Assembly: GCF_000332115.1 (NCBI RefSeq)
Contig: NC_020156.1
Span: 1 to 64,000 of the forward strand
From: Nonlabens dokdonensis DSW-6
GTDB lineage: Bacteria > Bacteroidota > Bacteroidia > Flavobacteriales > Flavobacteriaceae
Direction of reading: 5' to 3'
Length of the DNA: 64,000 bases
The position numbers were made by a program, and so were the translations under genes. This document shows, piece by piece, positions 52,366-61,849 of the stretch. Under the pieces are notes generated by a model. It worked only from the letters and a program-made list of their open reading frames with translations. It did no database searches and was not told where the DNA came from. The number at the start of each line of letters is the position of its first letter. The first letter of the stretch is position 1.

Positions 52366-53439
52366 TTACTCTAATCTCACCCTAGGATCCAGCCACACAT
52401 AAATAAAGTCGACTAAAATATTTATGAGGATAAACAACGTTGCAATAACTAAAACTGCTCCAGTGATGACCGGTAAATCTTGCGTATTTAACGCCTCCAC
52501 TATTTCCTTTCCTATACCGTTCCAGTTGAAGATGTATTCTACAAACACGGCACCAGCGAGCAAACTCGCAAACCAGCCGCTTACTGCAGTAATTACTGGA
52601 TTGAGTGCATTTTTAAAAGCATGTTTTTTTATCACTTGTAAAGTAGTTAGTCCCTTAGCATAAGCTGTAGTAATATATTCTTGCCCCATTACTTCCAGCA
52701 AACTGTTTCTCATAAGTTGCGAAATGACAGCTAGTGGTCTTATTCCTAAAACCACCGCTGGCAAAATCAAATTGCGCCATTGCAATTGCATTCCTTCACC
52801 ATAATCATCCATCTCATAAAGACTACCACTCATTTTAAGACCTGTCCATTCATGCCATGCATATCCAAATACAAAAGCAAAAATAATCGCACTGAAAAAG
52901 CTAGGAACACTCATGCCCATGGTACTGATCACTTGTATCAACTGGTCTAACCAACTATTCTTATACAAAGCAGAAACAACACCCAAAATCAAACCTAAAA
53001 CTAACGCGATACTTATAGCTGCAACGGCTAGGATCATCGTATTAGGCAAGGTCTCTCCTATAATATAACTTACTTTTTTATCTGTTTTTTGAAATGACTC
53101 TCTTAGATAGGGCCATTTAAAATAGGTAGAAGTTTCACCTATCTTGAAAAGTGCTACTCCAGTATATTTACCATTATCGTAAGTAAAATCTTCTGGTTGC
53201 AAACTGTGAAAAGAGACCGGTGACAAGTCATTTAGAAAATATAAATATTGAGTTCCAATAGATTTATCAAGACCGTACTTTGCTCTTACATTAGCAAGTT
53301 GTTCTTCAGATTCGTTTTGACCCAACATCATTTGTGCTGGATCGCCTGGCAATAAATAAAACAGCAAGAATATAACCGTTACCACACCATAAAGTGTGAG
53401 CAACGCATATCCTAATTTTTTAAGCACATAGCTTATCAT
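52366..53439 (-). CDS. Peptide/oligopeptide-type ABC transporter permease
   Basis: Integral membrane protein of 357 residues of the DppB/OppB family. N-terminal YVLKKLGYALLTLYGVVTVIFLLFYLLPGDPA is the family signature; EAA-type loop LRNSLLEVMGQEYITTAYAKGLTTLQVIKKHAFKNAL lies around 245-290. Six membrane segments. No partner permease, ATPase or binding protein is adjacent. It overlaps the DoxX gene by 4 bp. Confidence 0.9.
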   Translation of the reverse strand: MISYVLKKLGYALLTLYGVVTVIFLLFYLLPGDPAQMMLGQNESEEQLANVRAKYGLDKSIGTQYLYFLNDLSPVSFHSLQPEDFTYDNGKYTGVALFKIGETSTYFKWPYLRESFQKTDKKVSYIIGETLPNTMILAVAAISIALVLGLILGVVSALYKNSWLDQLIQVISTMGMSVPSFFSAIIFAFVFGYAWHEWTGLKMSGSLYEMDDYGEGMQLQWRNLILPAVVLGIRPLAVISQLMRNSLLEVMGQEYITTAYAKGLTTLQVIKKHAFKNALNPVITAVSGWFASLLAGAVFVEYIFNWNGIGKEIVEALNTQDLPVITGAVLVIATLFILINILVDFIYVWLDPRVRLE

Positions 53440-54527
53440 AGAGATAGATCCTCAAAATCGTTCCAATGCGATTTACCGGTAATGACACCTTTTTTAATCG
53501 TCATTACGGATGGTGTAGAACGTACTGCTGTTTTTATTTGTGTCCCATCAGTCGTGTAAAAAGGAATAGACACATCATGCATTTTCAACATAGGAGCTAG
53601 CTGCTCCTCACTATTGGCACTCAAACCTATTACCTCATATCCAGCTTTTTGAGCTCTAGAAATAAAGGTAGCTAACTTAGACATTCCGCCATCTTCAGCT
53701 TTTGTCATGTCGTAGATCAATACAAAAGCTACTTTTTCTTTGTCTAGAATTTCTTGAGTAAAATCTTCTCCATTTCGCTCAATTGCAAAATCATGAATTT
53801 TAGGAAGTGCTGCTTCTTGAATCACTCGCGTTTCTACTTTATCATAGTCTGGTCTTCCTTCCGGCGGTAAACCATCGGTCGTGATGATTTCTTCTTCACC
53901 GTCTACTGTGTAGTACCAGTCATAACCATACACTTCTTTTTGGTTAGGATCTTCTTGCATAGCAACTTCTATATCTGTTCCTACTTTGTAAGCTCTAAAA
54001 TCAAGAATAGGCAAATGCATCAGCACGTAATAAGCGATCATAAAACAGATGATGGTAGCAACGAGTATGATTATGGAGGATGTCGCTTTCGCGAAAGCGG
54101 TCTTCCATTTATCCATGTTGAAAAACAAAATCAATATCATGACTAAGAGAATCACATCCTTTGCAAAAGATTCCCACGGCACTAGCGGAATCGCATCTCC
54201 GAAACAACCGCAATCAGTCACTTTATCAAAAAAAGCCGAATAAAAAGTCAAAAAGGTAAAGAAACCTATCATGAGCAACAACGACCAAATCGTAAATTTC
54301 TTCTGAAAACCAATGAGCAACATGATTCCTAAAATCACCTCAAAAATGACCAAGAAAATTGCCATGGGAAGTGCTAAAGTCTGAAGAAACTCGAGATTTA
54401 AAACATCTGCACTGAAGTATTCATCGAGCTTATAAGAAAACCCTAGAGGATCATTCAACTTTATTAAACCACTAAAAATGAACAATATACCGACAAACCA
54501 ACGGCAAAATGTAACTAATGCTTTCAT
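53436..54527 (-). CDS. DoxX-family membrane protein with redoxin-like C-terminus
   Basis: Protein of 363 residues. N-terminal four-helix DoxX-type part (residues 5-160) with the CGCFGD motif (C106, C108). A soluble C-terminal part (about 235-355) looks like a thioredoxin-fold domain (FVLIYDMTKA, LSANSEEQL, STPSVMTIKKG) but has no CxxC at the expected site. Similar to BT_3928-type proteins. A palindrome copy encodes AFAKA at 144-148, between the DoxX helices. Start at 54527 is preferred over the upstream ATG, which sits on the -7 element. Confidence 0.78.
   Translation of the reverse strand: MKALVTFCRWFVGILFIFSGLIKLNDPLGFSYKLDEYFSADVLNLEFLQTLALPMAIFLVIFEVILGIMLLIGFQKKFTIWSLLLMIGFFTFLTFYSAFFDKVTDCGCFGDAIPLVPWESFAKDVILLVMILILFFNMDKWKTAFAKATSSIIILVATIICFMIAYYVLMHLPILDFRAYKVGTDIEVAMQEDPNQKEVYGYDWYYTVDGEEEIITTDGLPPEGRPDYDKVETRVIQEAALPKIHDFAIERNGEDFTQEILDKEKVAFVLIYDMTKAEDGGMSKLATFISRAQKAGYEVIGLSANSEEQLAPMLKMHDVSIPFYTTDGTQIKTAVRSTPSVMTIKKGVITGKSHWNDFEDLSL
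54084..54099. repeat. 16-bp palindrome copy inside the DoxX gene (perfect)
   Basis: Perfect CGCTTTCGCGAAAGCG, read as AFAKA. Confidence 0.95.
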
Positions 54528-54545
54528 GCTTTTTTCTTTAAAGGT

Positions 54546-54553
54546 CAAATATA
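54546..54553 (-). promoter_or_regulatory. -7 element (TATATTTG) for the DoxX-permease unit
   Basis: Exact TAnnTTTG match on the minus strand, 18 bp before the chosen ATG. Confidence 0.5.
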
Positions 54554-54824
54554 GGAATTAGGCTTGAGTTTGTGAGTTCATGAGCCTGTGAGTTTTGAGG
54601 GGAATTATATCAAAAAAAATGTCTGCAAGATTTTATCATAAAAATAAAACTCATTTCCTAAGTATAGGAAAGGTGGGCAAAGCGAGTGATAACGAGTTTT
54701 GGTCGATAAGGTTGAAAGGCGCTTTTTATTATCAAGATTACAAATAGTTTTATAAATGAACTAAAGGATCAAAGTTAACCTGCAACCTCATACCTCATCC
54801 CAAATACCTCATCCCAAAAACCCA
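54554..54824. other. Non-coding interval upstream of the DoxX gene
   Basis: Nothing gene-like seen. A small hairpin TTTCCTA-AGTA-TAGGAAA lies at 54654-54671, and short CCTCATCCCAAA repeats occur near 54790-54815. Confidence 0.5.
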
Positions 54825-54859
54825 AAAAGCTCCATTCTTAAAATAAGAACAGAGCTTTT
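54825..54859 (-). terminator. Terminator after the peptidyl-prolyl isomerase gene
   Basis: AAAAGCTC / GAGCTTTT outer stem with partial inner ATTCTTA/TAAGAA pairing and following T-run on the minus strand, 23 bp beyond the stop. Confidence 0.7.
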
Positions 54860-54881
54860 CAAATAATTAATTAATAGATAA

Positions 54882-55814
54882 TTACTTCACAGCAACTAGT
54901 TCTACATCAAATACTAATGTTGCATTAGGTGGAATCACGCCACCAGCACCAGCACTACCATAAGCGATGTGTGATGGTATTACTAATCTAGCTTTATCAC
55001 CTACTTGTAATAATTGAATTCCTTCATCCCAGCCAGCGATTACTTGTCTCATTCCTAAAGCAAAATCAATAGGCTGCTTGCGCTCATAACTAGAGTCAAA
55101 TACTTTACCGTTAGGCAACATACCTTTATAATGTACGCTTACTGTTTTTCCTTTTTCTGCTTTTGCGCCATCACCTTTATTGATGATTTTATAACGCAAT
55201 CCGCTCTCTGTTTTATCAAAGCCCATCGCGATTTCATCGATCTCTTGATCGGCTTGCTTCCTTGCTTGTTCTTCTCTTGCTTTTGCAGCTCCTTCAAACT
55301 GGCGAAATTCTTCTACAGCATTAAAAGACTGTGCAGCATCGCCTTCTCTTACGATCGTTACCGTTTTAATCTCGTCACCTTGAGCAATTGCATCAACTAC
55401 ATCTTGACCTTCTATTACTTTTCCAAAAACAGTATGCTTGTCATCTAACCATGCTGTCTCTATGTGCGTAATAAAAAACTGAGAACCATTTGTTCCAGGT
55501 CCAGCATTTGCCATACTCAATACTCCAGGTCCATCGTGACGCAATTCTGGGTGGAATTCATCATCAAATTTATAACCTGGCCCACCAGATCCTGTTCCCT
55601 GTGGATCTCCACCTTGAATCATAAAATCTGGTATTACTCTATGAAACTTTAAACCATCATAGTAAGGAGTACCTTGATCTTTAGCAGTATTTTCTAAGTT
55701 ACCTTCGGCAAGGGCAACAAAGTTACCTACAGTACCAGGTGTTTTATCGTGGTGTAATTTTACTAGGATTTCTCCTTTTGAAGTATCAAATTTTGCGTAA
55801 ATTCCTTCTTGCAT
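54882..55814 (-). CDS. Cyclophilin-FKBP dual-domain peptidyl-prolyl isomerase
   Basis: Protein of 310 residues combining two immunophilin folds. Residues 5-160 are cyclophilin-type ([37 protein letters not shown]); a charged helical linker follows (about 160-205); residues 220-310 are FKBP-type ([61 protein letters not shown]). No signal peptide, so cytoplasmic. Such cyclophilin-FKBP fusions are known from Flavobacteria and some protists. Confidence 0.92.
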   Translation of the reverse strand: MQEGIYAKFDTSKGEILVKLHHDKTPGTVGNFVALAEGNLENTAKDQGTPYYDGLKFHRVIPDFMIQGGDPQGTGSGGPGYKFDDEFHPELRHDGPGVLSMANAGPGTNGSQFFITHIETAWLDDKHTVFGKVIEGQDVVDAIAQGDEIKTVTIVREGDAAQSFNAVEEFRQFEGAAKAREEQARKQADQEIDEIAMGFDKTESGLRYKIINKGDGAKAEKGKTVSVHYKGMLPNGKVFDSSYERKQPIDFALGMRQVIAGWDEGIQLLQVGDKARLVIPSHIAYGSAGAGGVIPPNATLVFDVELVAVK

Positions 55815-55837
55815 TTTTCTTATTTTTTTTAAAGGTG

Positions 55838-55845
55838 CAAATATA
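55838..55845 (-). promoter_or_regulatory. -7 element (TATATTTG) for the isomerase gene
   Basis: Exact TAnnTTTG match on the minus strand, 23 bp before the ATG. Confidence 0.5.
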
Positions 55846-56076
55846 ATTCATTCATTAAGAGTAGTCCATAAGCTATGAATTATTTTAACGATTGGAATCT
55901 ATGTCTGTAACGATATGCTTTTTACCTACCGTTGGTATTATGATAATTTTGGAAAAACTTTCTCTATTGTTTTGTATTTTCGCTAAGTTATTCATTTAAA
56001 GTGATTTAACTTATTACAATAACTTTATTTAGTAACCTCACATTCACAACATTACATACTATATAGCACCTATTTA

Positions 56077-56649
56077 ATGAAGATATATACCAGAACTGGA
56101 GATAAAGGAACTACTGCACTATTTGGTGGTACTCGCGTTCCTAAACATAATTTGAGAATTGACAGCTACGGAACGGTAGATGAATTAAACTCTTGGATGG
56201 GTTTAATTAGAGACCAAGAGATTTCAAAGCATACGAGCGCAACCATTAATGCCATCCAACACCATTTATTTACCATAGGTGCAGTACTGGCAACGCCTCC
56301 AGAAAAAGAAACCTTAAAAAACGGAAAAGAGCGTTTAAACATTTCTAAAATAAGTGATGAAGAAATCACGATGTTAGAGAAAGAAATGGACACCATGAAT
56401 GAAGAACTTCCAGAAATGACTCACTTTATTCTTCCTGGAGGACATCCTTCTGTGTCATATTGTCACATTACAAGAACTGTTTGTCGCCGTGCAGAGCGCC
56501 TTGCATCAGAACTTAATGAGCATACACCTATCGATCCACAAGTTTTGAAGTACTTGAACCGACTTTCTGACTACCTATTTGTATTGGCACGTAAATTGTC
56601 TAAAGCTTTACAAGCCGAAGAGATAAAATGGATCCCAGAAAAACATTGA
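56077..56649 (+). CDS. PduO-type cob(I)alamin adenosyltransferase
   Basis: Enzyme of 190 residues that makes adenosylcobalamin from ATP and cob(I)alamin. TRTGDKGTTALFGGTRVPK and SYGTVDELNSWMGL at the N-terminus form the ATP site; HITRTVCRRAERL is the characteristic C-terminal motif. Meets the cofactor need of methylmalonyl-CoA mutase, whose chaperone meaB lies 6 kb away. Confidence 0.92.
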   Translation: MKIYTRTGDKGTTALFGGTRVPKHNLRIDSYGTVDELNSWMGLIRDQEISKHTSATINAIQHHLFTIGAVLATPPEKETLKNGKERLNISKISDEEITMLEKEMDTMNEELPEMTHFILPGGHPSVSYCHITRTVCRRAERLASELNEHTPIDPQVLKYLNRLSDYLFVLARKLSKALQAEEIKWIPEKH

Positions 56650-56817
56650 TTTCATTTTAGTTAGAAGTTGTTTTCAAGTGCCTAAACAGCACATTTACAG
56701 TCATATCTAACTTAAAAGAATTAAAAAGTGGGGCAACTGATGAGCATTTTCAGCAAACATTTTGATTTTCAAAAGCTTATACGCTCTTGCAAATCTTGAA
56801 ATCAAAGTAAAATTAAC

Positions 56818-56847
56818 TTGCAAAATTCGACGATAAGTTTATTTTTG
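56818..56847 (+). promoter_or_regulatory. Promoter for the DUF2795 gene
   Basis: TTG at 56818-56820 and TATTTTTG (56840-56847) with suitable spacing; ATG 24 bp downstream. Confidence 0.6.
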
Positions 56848-56871
56848 CAAAAAACTTAACGAGTAAAAACT

Positions 56872-57093
56872 ATGTATTGGACACTAGAACTCGCATCCTA
56901 TTTAAGTGATGCACCTTGGCCTGCTGAGAAAGACGAATTGATAGATTATGCAATTCGTACCGGAGCACCGTTAGAGGTAGTGGAAAATTTACAAGCCATT
57001 GAAGATGAAGGAGACTTATATGAGTCCATTCAGGAAATATGGCCCGATTATCCTACAGACGACGATTACCTCTGGAATGAGGATGAATATTAA
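56872..57093 (+). CDS. DUF2795 small acidic protein
   Basis: Protein of 73 residues, very acidic, typical of the DUF2795 family that is highly conserved in Bacteroidota. No known function. It lies just before secA with a good promoter and a strong terminator, so it is transcribed by itself. Confidence 0.85.
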   Translation: MYWTLELASYLSDAPWPAEKDELIDYAIRTGAPLEVVENLQAIEDEGDLYESIQEIWPDYPTDDDYLWNEDEY

Positions 57094-57109
57094 CGATGTA
57101 AAATCATAT

Positions 57110-57138
57110 AAAAAGTCTCGTATAGAGACTTTTTTTTT
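57110..57138 (+). terminator. Terminator after the DUF2795 gene
   Basis: AAAAAGTCTC / GAGACTTTTT stem with GTATA loop and eight Ts. Confidence 0.9.
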
Positions 57139-57210
57139 GCTTTAATTTTAGATATTAGCAACAGCAATGAACATATTATAAATTGCTATAAATCAAATAA
57201 ATAAAAATCC

Positions 57211-60200
57211 ATGGGACTATTAGATTCCGTTTTAAAAATATTCGTAGGCGATAAGTCTAAGAAAGATATCAAAGAAATTCAACCTATAGTTGATAAAATC
57301 CTCAAGTTTGAGCCCGAGTTAGAAAAGCTTTCTCTCGATGAATTGCGTCATAAAACGGTAGAGTTTAAAGATTTTATCGCTTCCGCGAAAGCGGATACCA
57401 TGTCCCAAATTGCTACATTACAAAAAAATGCCGAGGAAGAACAAGACATCGATAAGCGCGAAGAAATCTATAATGAAATAGATCAATTAGAAGATGTTGC
57501 TTATCAACAAGGTGAAGATGCGCTGAATGAGATCATGCCCGAAGCATTTGCAGTAATGAAAGAAACTGCAAAGCGTTTTTACCACAATGCAGAACTACAA
57601 GTTGGAGCAACGCCTAGAGATAGAGAATTATCTGCAGCAGTTGATTACGTGACTTTAGATGGAGATCACGCAGTATGGAAAAACTCTTGGGATGCGGCTG
57701 GAAAACCTATCGTATGGGACATGATTCATTATGATGTACAATTAATAGGTGGTGCTACGTTACACAGCGGTAAAATTGCTGAAATGCAAACTGGAGAAGG
57801 AAAAACACTTGTTGCTACCTTACCTGTTTACTTAAATGCATTGACCGGTAATGGTGTTCACGTAGTAACGGTAAACGATTACCTAGCAAAACGTGATGGT
57901 GCATGGATAGGACCTTTATTTGAATTTCATGGTCTTACTATAGACTGTATCGATTACCACAAACCTAATTCTGAAGAAAGAAGACAAGCTTACTTAGCTG
58001 ATATCACTTATGGAACCAATAATGAATTTGGTTTTGATTACCTACGTGATAACATGGCTCACGCCCCTAAAGATCTAGTACAACGCAAGCATAATTATGC
58101 CATTATTGATGAAACCGATTCGGTTCTTATTGATGATGCACGTACACCTTTGATTATTTCTGGACCTGTTCCACAAGGAGATCGACAAGAATTTGACGTT
58201 TTAAAACAACCAGTTGCAAATATTGTTGAAGTTCAAAGAAAGGAACTGATTAAGACTCTTGCGCAAGCAAAGAAACTCATTGCAGATGGTGATCTAAAAG
58301 AAGGTGGAAAACAGTTACTACGTGTTTATCGTGGTCTTCCTAAAAACAAAGCATTAATTAAGTTCTTGAGTGAAGAAGGAATTAAAACCTTACTACAAAA
58401 AACAGAGAACTTCTACATGCAAGATAACAATCGTGAAATGCCTAAAGTAGATGAGGCACTTTATTTTGTTATCGATGAAAAAAACAATCAAGTAGAATTA
58501 AGTGATAAAGGAATAGAATTCCTTTCTGGTGAAGACCAGCCAGACTTCTTCGTGATGCCAGAAGTAGGTATGGAAATAAGCCGTATCGAGAGCGCTGGAC
58601 TTTCTAAAGAAGAAGAAGCTGAGAAAAAAGAAGAACTGTTCCGTGAATTCTCTGTAAAATCAGAACGTATTCACACTTTGAACCAGTTATTGAAAGCTTA
58701 TACCCTATTTGAAAAAGATACGGAGTACATCGTTGACGCTCAAGAAAAGAAAGTTCCTAATGGTGCTGGAGGTTTTAGAGTAGAAACAGAGATGATCGTT
58801 AAGATCGTAGACGAGCAAACTGGTCGTGCTATGGATGGACGTCGTTATAGCGATGGTTTGCACCAAGCAATTGAGGCAAAAGAGAACTTAACGATCCAAG
58901 ACGCAACACAAACTTTTGCTACCATTACATTACAGAATTACTTCCGTATGTATAAGAAGTTAGCTGGTATGACTGGTACTGCGGTAACAGAAGCTGGAGA
59001 ATTCTGGGAGATCTATAAACTAGACGTTATAGAAATTCCTACTAACAGACCTATCGCGCGAGATGATAGACAAGATTTAGTTTATAAAACAAAGCGCGAG
59101 AAGTACAACGCAGTAATTCAAGAAGTAATAAAATTAAAAGAAGCTGGTCGTCCAGTGTTGATAGGTACGACTTCGGTTGATATATCTGAATTATTAAGTA
59201 GGACATTACAACGTGCAGGGATCGAGCACAATGTCCTGAACGCAAAACAACATAAACGCGAGGCAGATATCGTTGCTGAAGCTGGAAATCCAGGACAAAT
59301 TACGATTGCCACAAACATGGCTGGTCGTGGTACAGATATCAAATTATCAAACGAAGTAAAAGCCGCTGGTGGACTTGCCATTATCGGTACAGAACGTCAC
59401 GACTCTCGTCGAGTAGATAGACAGCTGCGTGGTCGTGCTGGTCGTCAAGGAGATCCAGGAAGCTCACAATTTTATGTATCTCTAGAAGATAACTTAATGA
59501 GACTTTTCGGTTCTGAGCGTATGGCTAAAACTATGGACAGACTAGGAATGAAAGAAGGCGAGGTAATCCAGCATTCTATGATTTCAAAGTCTATAGAACG
59601 TGCGCAGACTAAAGTAGAAGAAAACGCATTCGGTGTTCGTAAGAGATTACTAGAATATGATGATGTGATGAACGCGCAACGTGAAGTGATTTACAAGCGA
59701 CGTCATAATGCGTTATTTGGTGATCGTCTTGCTGTGGATATCGCAAACATGATTTATGATATCTCAGAAAATGTAACCGAAGGAAATAAGCTGGCTCAAG
59801 ACTATAAGAATTTTGAATTTGAATTGATTCGTTTCTTCTCTATGAGCAGCCCTATTTCTAAAGAAGAGTTTGAGTCTAAGGACGATAAAACCATCACCGA
59901 CATTGTTTACAAAGCGGCTTACGAGCATTATAAACAAAAGATGGAGCGCACCGCTTCTGAGGTATATCCTGTGATTAAGAATGTAATGGAAAATGACGAG
60001 CGTAATTATGAGCGTATCGCTGTTCCATTTACAGACGGAATTAAAACCTTAAACGTAGCAACTAACTTACAAGAGGCTTACGATTCTGAAGGACGTTCCT
60101 TAGTGACTGATTTTGAAAAGAACATCACTTTAGCAATTATTGACGATGCTTGGAAAACACACCTGCGTAAAATGGATGAATTAAAGCAAAGTGTCCAACT

Positions 60201-60630
60201 GGCCGTACACGAGCAAAAAGACCCTTTATTGATCTATAAATTTGAAGCTTTTGAGTTGTTCAAATCTATGATCGACAAGGTTAACAAAGATGTTATTGGT
60301 TTCATGTTTAAAGGAGACCTTCCTTCCAGAGATGCCGCTGCAATTAGTGAAGCGAGACAACGTCAGGCTGTAAAAACGAGTACTCAAAAAGAAGAAGTTT
60401 TAAATAGCGACGAGCAAGCAGCACAAGCAAGAGCAGTAGGCGCAGGCGCGAGTCGCCAGCAACAAAGACCGCAGGTGACTGAAACCATTGTACGCGACCA
60501 GCCTAAAATAGGTCGTAACGATCGAGTTATTATCAAGAACATCATGAACGGTGAGACTAAAGAGGTAAAGTATAAAGCGGCACTTCCTTTAATTAATAAT
60601 GGACAATGGGTTTTAGATAAGAAAGCTTAA
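57211..60630 (+). CDS. secA: Preprotein translocase ATPase SecA
   Basis: Motor of the Sec pathway, 1139 residues, longer than E. coli SecA (901). Walker A G195-E-G-K198-T; DEAD-box variant D300-E-T-D303 followed by SVLIDDARTPLII; GRGTDIKL in the second motor half. An inserted region at about 335-435 (including PVANIVEVQRKELIKTLAQAKKL) and a C-terminus that lacks the zinc motif and ends in basic NGQWVLDKKA account for the length, both usual in Bacteroidota. A degenerate palindrome copy near the start encodes A-S-A-K-A. Confidence 0.97.
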   Translation: MGLLDSVLKIFVGDKSKKDIKEIQPIVDKILKFEPELEKLSLDELRHKTVEFKDFIASAKADTMSQIATLQKNAEEEQDIDKREEIYNEIDQLEDVAYQQGEDALNEIMPEAFAVMKETAKRFYHNAELQVGATPRDRELSAAVDYVTLDGDHAVWKNSWDAAGKPIVWDMIHYDVQLIGGATLHSGKIAEMQTGEGKTLVATLPVYLNALTGNGVHVVTVNDYLAKRDGAWIGPLFEFHGLTIDCIDYHKPNSEERRQAYLADITYGTNNEFGFDYLRDNMAHAPKDLVQRKHNYAIIDETDSVLIDDARTPLIISGPVPQGDRQEFDVLKQPVANIVEVQRKELIKTLAQAKKLIADGDLKEGGKQLLRVYRGLPKNKALIKFLSEEGIKTLLQKTENFYMQDNNREMPKVDEALYFVIDEKNNQVELSDKGIEFLSGEDQPDFFVMPEVGMEISRIESAGLSKEEEAEKKEELFREFSVKSERIHTLNQLLKAYTLFEKDTEYIVDAQEKKVPNGAGGFRVETEMIVKIVDEQTGRAMDGRRYSDGLHQAIEAKENLTIQDATQTFATITLQNYFRMYKKLAGMTGTAVTEAGEFWEIYKLDVIEIPTNRPIARDDRQDLVYKTKREKYNAVIQEVIKLKEAGRPVLIGTTSVDISELLSRTLQRAGIEHNVLNAKQHKREADIVAEAGNPGQITIATNMAGRGTDIKLSNEVKAAGGLAIIGTERHDSRRVDRQLRGRAGRQGDPGSSQFYVSLEDNLMRLFGSERMAKTMDRLGMKEGEVIQHSMISKSIERAQTKVEENAFGVRKRLLEYDDVMNAQREVIYKRRHNALFGDRLAVDIANMIYDISENVTEGNKLAQDYKNFEFELIRFFSMSSPISKEEFESKDDKTITDIVYKAAYEHYKQKMERTASEVYPVIKNVMENDERNYERIAVPFTDGIKTLNVATNLQEAYDSEGRSLVTDFEKNITLAIIDDAWKTHLRKMDELKQSVQLAVHEQKDPLLIYKFEAFELFKSMIDKVNKDVIGFMFKGDLPSRDAAAISEARQRQAVKTSTQKEEVLNSDEQAAQARAVGAGASRQQQRPQVTETIVRDQPKIGRNDRVIIKNIMNGETKEVKYKAALPLINNGQWVLDKKA
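57378..57393. repeat. Degenerate 16-bp palindrome copy inside secA
   Basis: CGCTTCCGCGAAAGCG, one internal substitution, read as ASAKA. Confidence 0.85.
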
Positions 60631-60655
60631 TTTATTTCTGAGAATTATAATTATT

Positions 60656-60710
60656 CCGCTTTCCGTCTTTTTAATGGAAGTTTATCCTGAGGTAGCTCAG
60701 GGCGAAAGCG
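60656..60710. repeat. Palindrome copy interrupted by a 38-bp insertion
   Basis: CCGCTTTC (60656-60663) and GCGAAAGCG (60702-60710) join to the exact 17-bp palindrome CCGCTTTCGCGAAAGCG. The 38 bp between them end in the hairpin CCTGAG-GTAG-CTCAGG (60686-60701). Confidence 0.75.
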
Positions 60711-60718
60711 AGAACATC

Positions 60719-60749
60719 AAAAATGCCTTACTGAAAAGTGAGGCATTTT
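60719..60749 (+). terminator. Terminator after secA
   Basis: AAAATGCCTTACT / AGTGAGGCATTTT stem, one wobble, short AT-rich loop, T-run. Confidence 0.8.
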
Positions 60750-60752
60750 GCA

Positions 60753-60760
60753 TATATTTG
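60753..60760 (+). promoter_or_regulatory. -7 element (TATATTTG) 3 bp before the next ATG
   Basis: Exact TAnnTTTG match, ATT, then ATG at 60764; suggests a leaderless transcript. Confidence 0.45.
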
Positions 60761-60763
60761 ATT

Positions 60764-61273
60764 ATGAAACATTTGTCTTTTTATCCTTATTTAATAATAG
60801 TCTTTATTTTACTCCATCAAAATTTGTTAGGACAAGAAAACGAAACCACAAAAGCAAATAATAAAATATCTAAAGAATTAAAACTAAATGCAAACGAATG
60901 TTTTCTAGTAAATGCCATACTTAAACTTGATTCTCAAAAAGTAACGGCAAATCGTTGGAAACCTACTAAAGAACAAGTGAAACAAATGAGAACTCTGTAT
61001 GATACAGCTGTAAAGAATGGAGTTTTTGATGGGATTAAAACCGCAAATTTTCAATCCAACTACTTTTTTCAATACATTCCTTACATTAATAATTATGGTG
61101 AAAAGATGATATTAATTAATGCGGTGATCTATAATAGTGAAACTTACAACACTTCGACTGATGATGCTGGTATCAATTTTTGTGAAGATTTAATAGAGAT
61201 CCATCATAACAATCAATGGCAACTTTTTTTGAATTTAGATGACAATAGCTATGGTAATCTTTATATACTGTAG
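60764..61273 (+). CDS. Exported protein of unknown function
   Basis: Protein of 169 residues with signal peptide MKHLSFYPYLIIVFILLHQN and cleavage near G24-Q25. The frame extends upstream but that part crosses a terminator and palindrome and is rejected. The mature region (NECFLVNAILKLD, TADDAGINFCEDL-like segment) matches nothing I recognise. Two cysteines may form a disulfide. Confidence 0.65.
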   Translation: MKHLSFYPYLIIVFILLHQNLLGQENETTKANNKISKELKLNANECFLVNAILKLDSQKVTANRWKPTKEQVKQMRTLYDTAVKNGVFDGIKTANFQSNYFFQYIPYINNYGEKMILINAVIYNSETYNTSTDDAGINFCEDLIEIHHNNQWQLFLNLDDNSYGNLYIL

Positions 61274-61404
61274 TATCATTTCGCTTTGAGAGTCGCAAAC
61301 CCAAACGCTTTTAAAACCTAAGGAGTTAGGCGTTAAAATTATCTCATTTCAAAAGTCCTTAACAGCTGGAGCTGTAAAAAGATTCTATCTTAAAAGAAAA
61401 AATT

Positions 61405-61749
61405 ATGAGCGATAGAACCAAAGACGAAACTTACGACGAATTTTATAACGTAGTCAACATGACACCTAGCGAGTTAGAGGATTGGCTCGATACCGATAAA
61501 TCAAAAAGTGTTGGGAAAGACAGCGGTGACGGCGAATCCATAGGTCATAAATCTGGACGCAAAATCATCAAGATCAAAAGAAAAAAGAAAGACGAGCTTA
61601 CTGACACTAATTACAATCACATGAATGAAGTAATAGGTTATGTGCATAGACATAGCGCGCAAAAGCCAAAAAGCGATATCAAAGAAAGTAACTGGAGATA
61701 CAGTTTAAAAAATTGGGGACACGACCCATGTAAAGAAATGGACTGTTAA
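61405..61749 (+). CDS. DUF3140 domain protein
   Basis: Basic, soluble protein of 114 residues resembling DUF3140, with MTPSELEDWLDTDKSKSVG at the start and HRHSAQKPKSDIKESNWRYSLKNWGHDP at the end, in which His residues may bind a nucleotide or metal. Its function is not known. A hairpin with T-rich loop follows. Confidence 0.8.
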   Translation: MSDRTKDETYDEFYNVVNMTPSELEDWLDTDKSKSVGKDSGDGESIGHKSGRKIIKIKRKKKDELTDTNYNHMNEVIGYVHRHSAQKPKSDIKESNWRYSLKNWGHDPCKEMDC

Positions 61750-61784
61750 TTAAAATAAACTCTGATTTACCAAGAAATAATATA

Positions 61785-61823
61785 GCTAACCTCAAAGTTT
61801 TTTTGAAATCTTTGGGGTTTAGC
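61785..61823 (+). terminator. Weak terminator-like hairpin after the DUF3140 gene
   Basis: GCTAACCTCAAAG / CTTTGGGGTTTAGC stem with one wobble and one bulge; the T-run lies in the loop rather than after the stem. Confidence 0.4.
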
Positions 61824-61849
61824 ATTATAGAAAATTTTCCATTTAAAAT

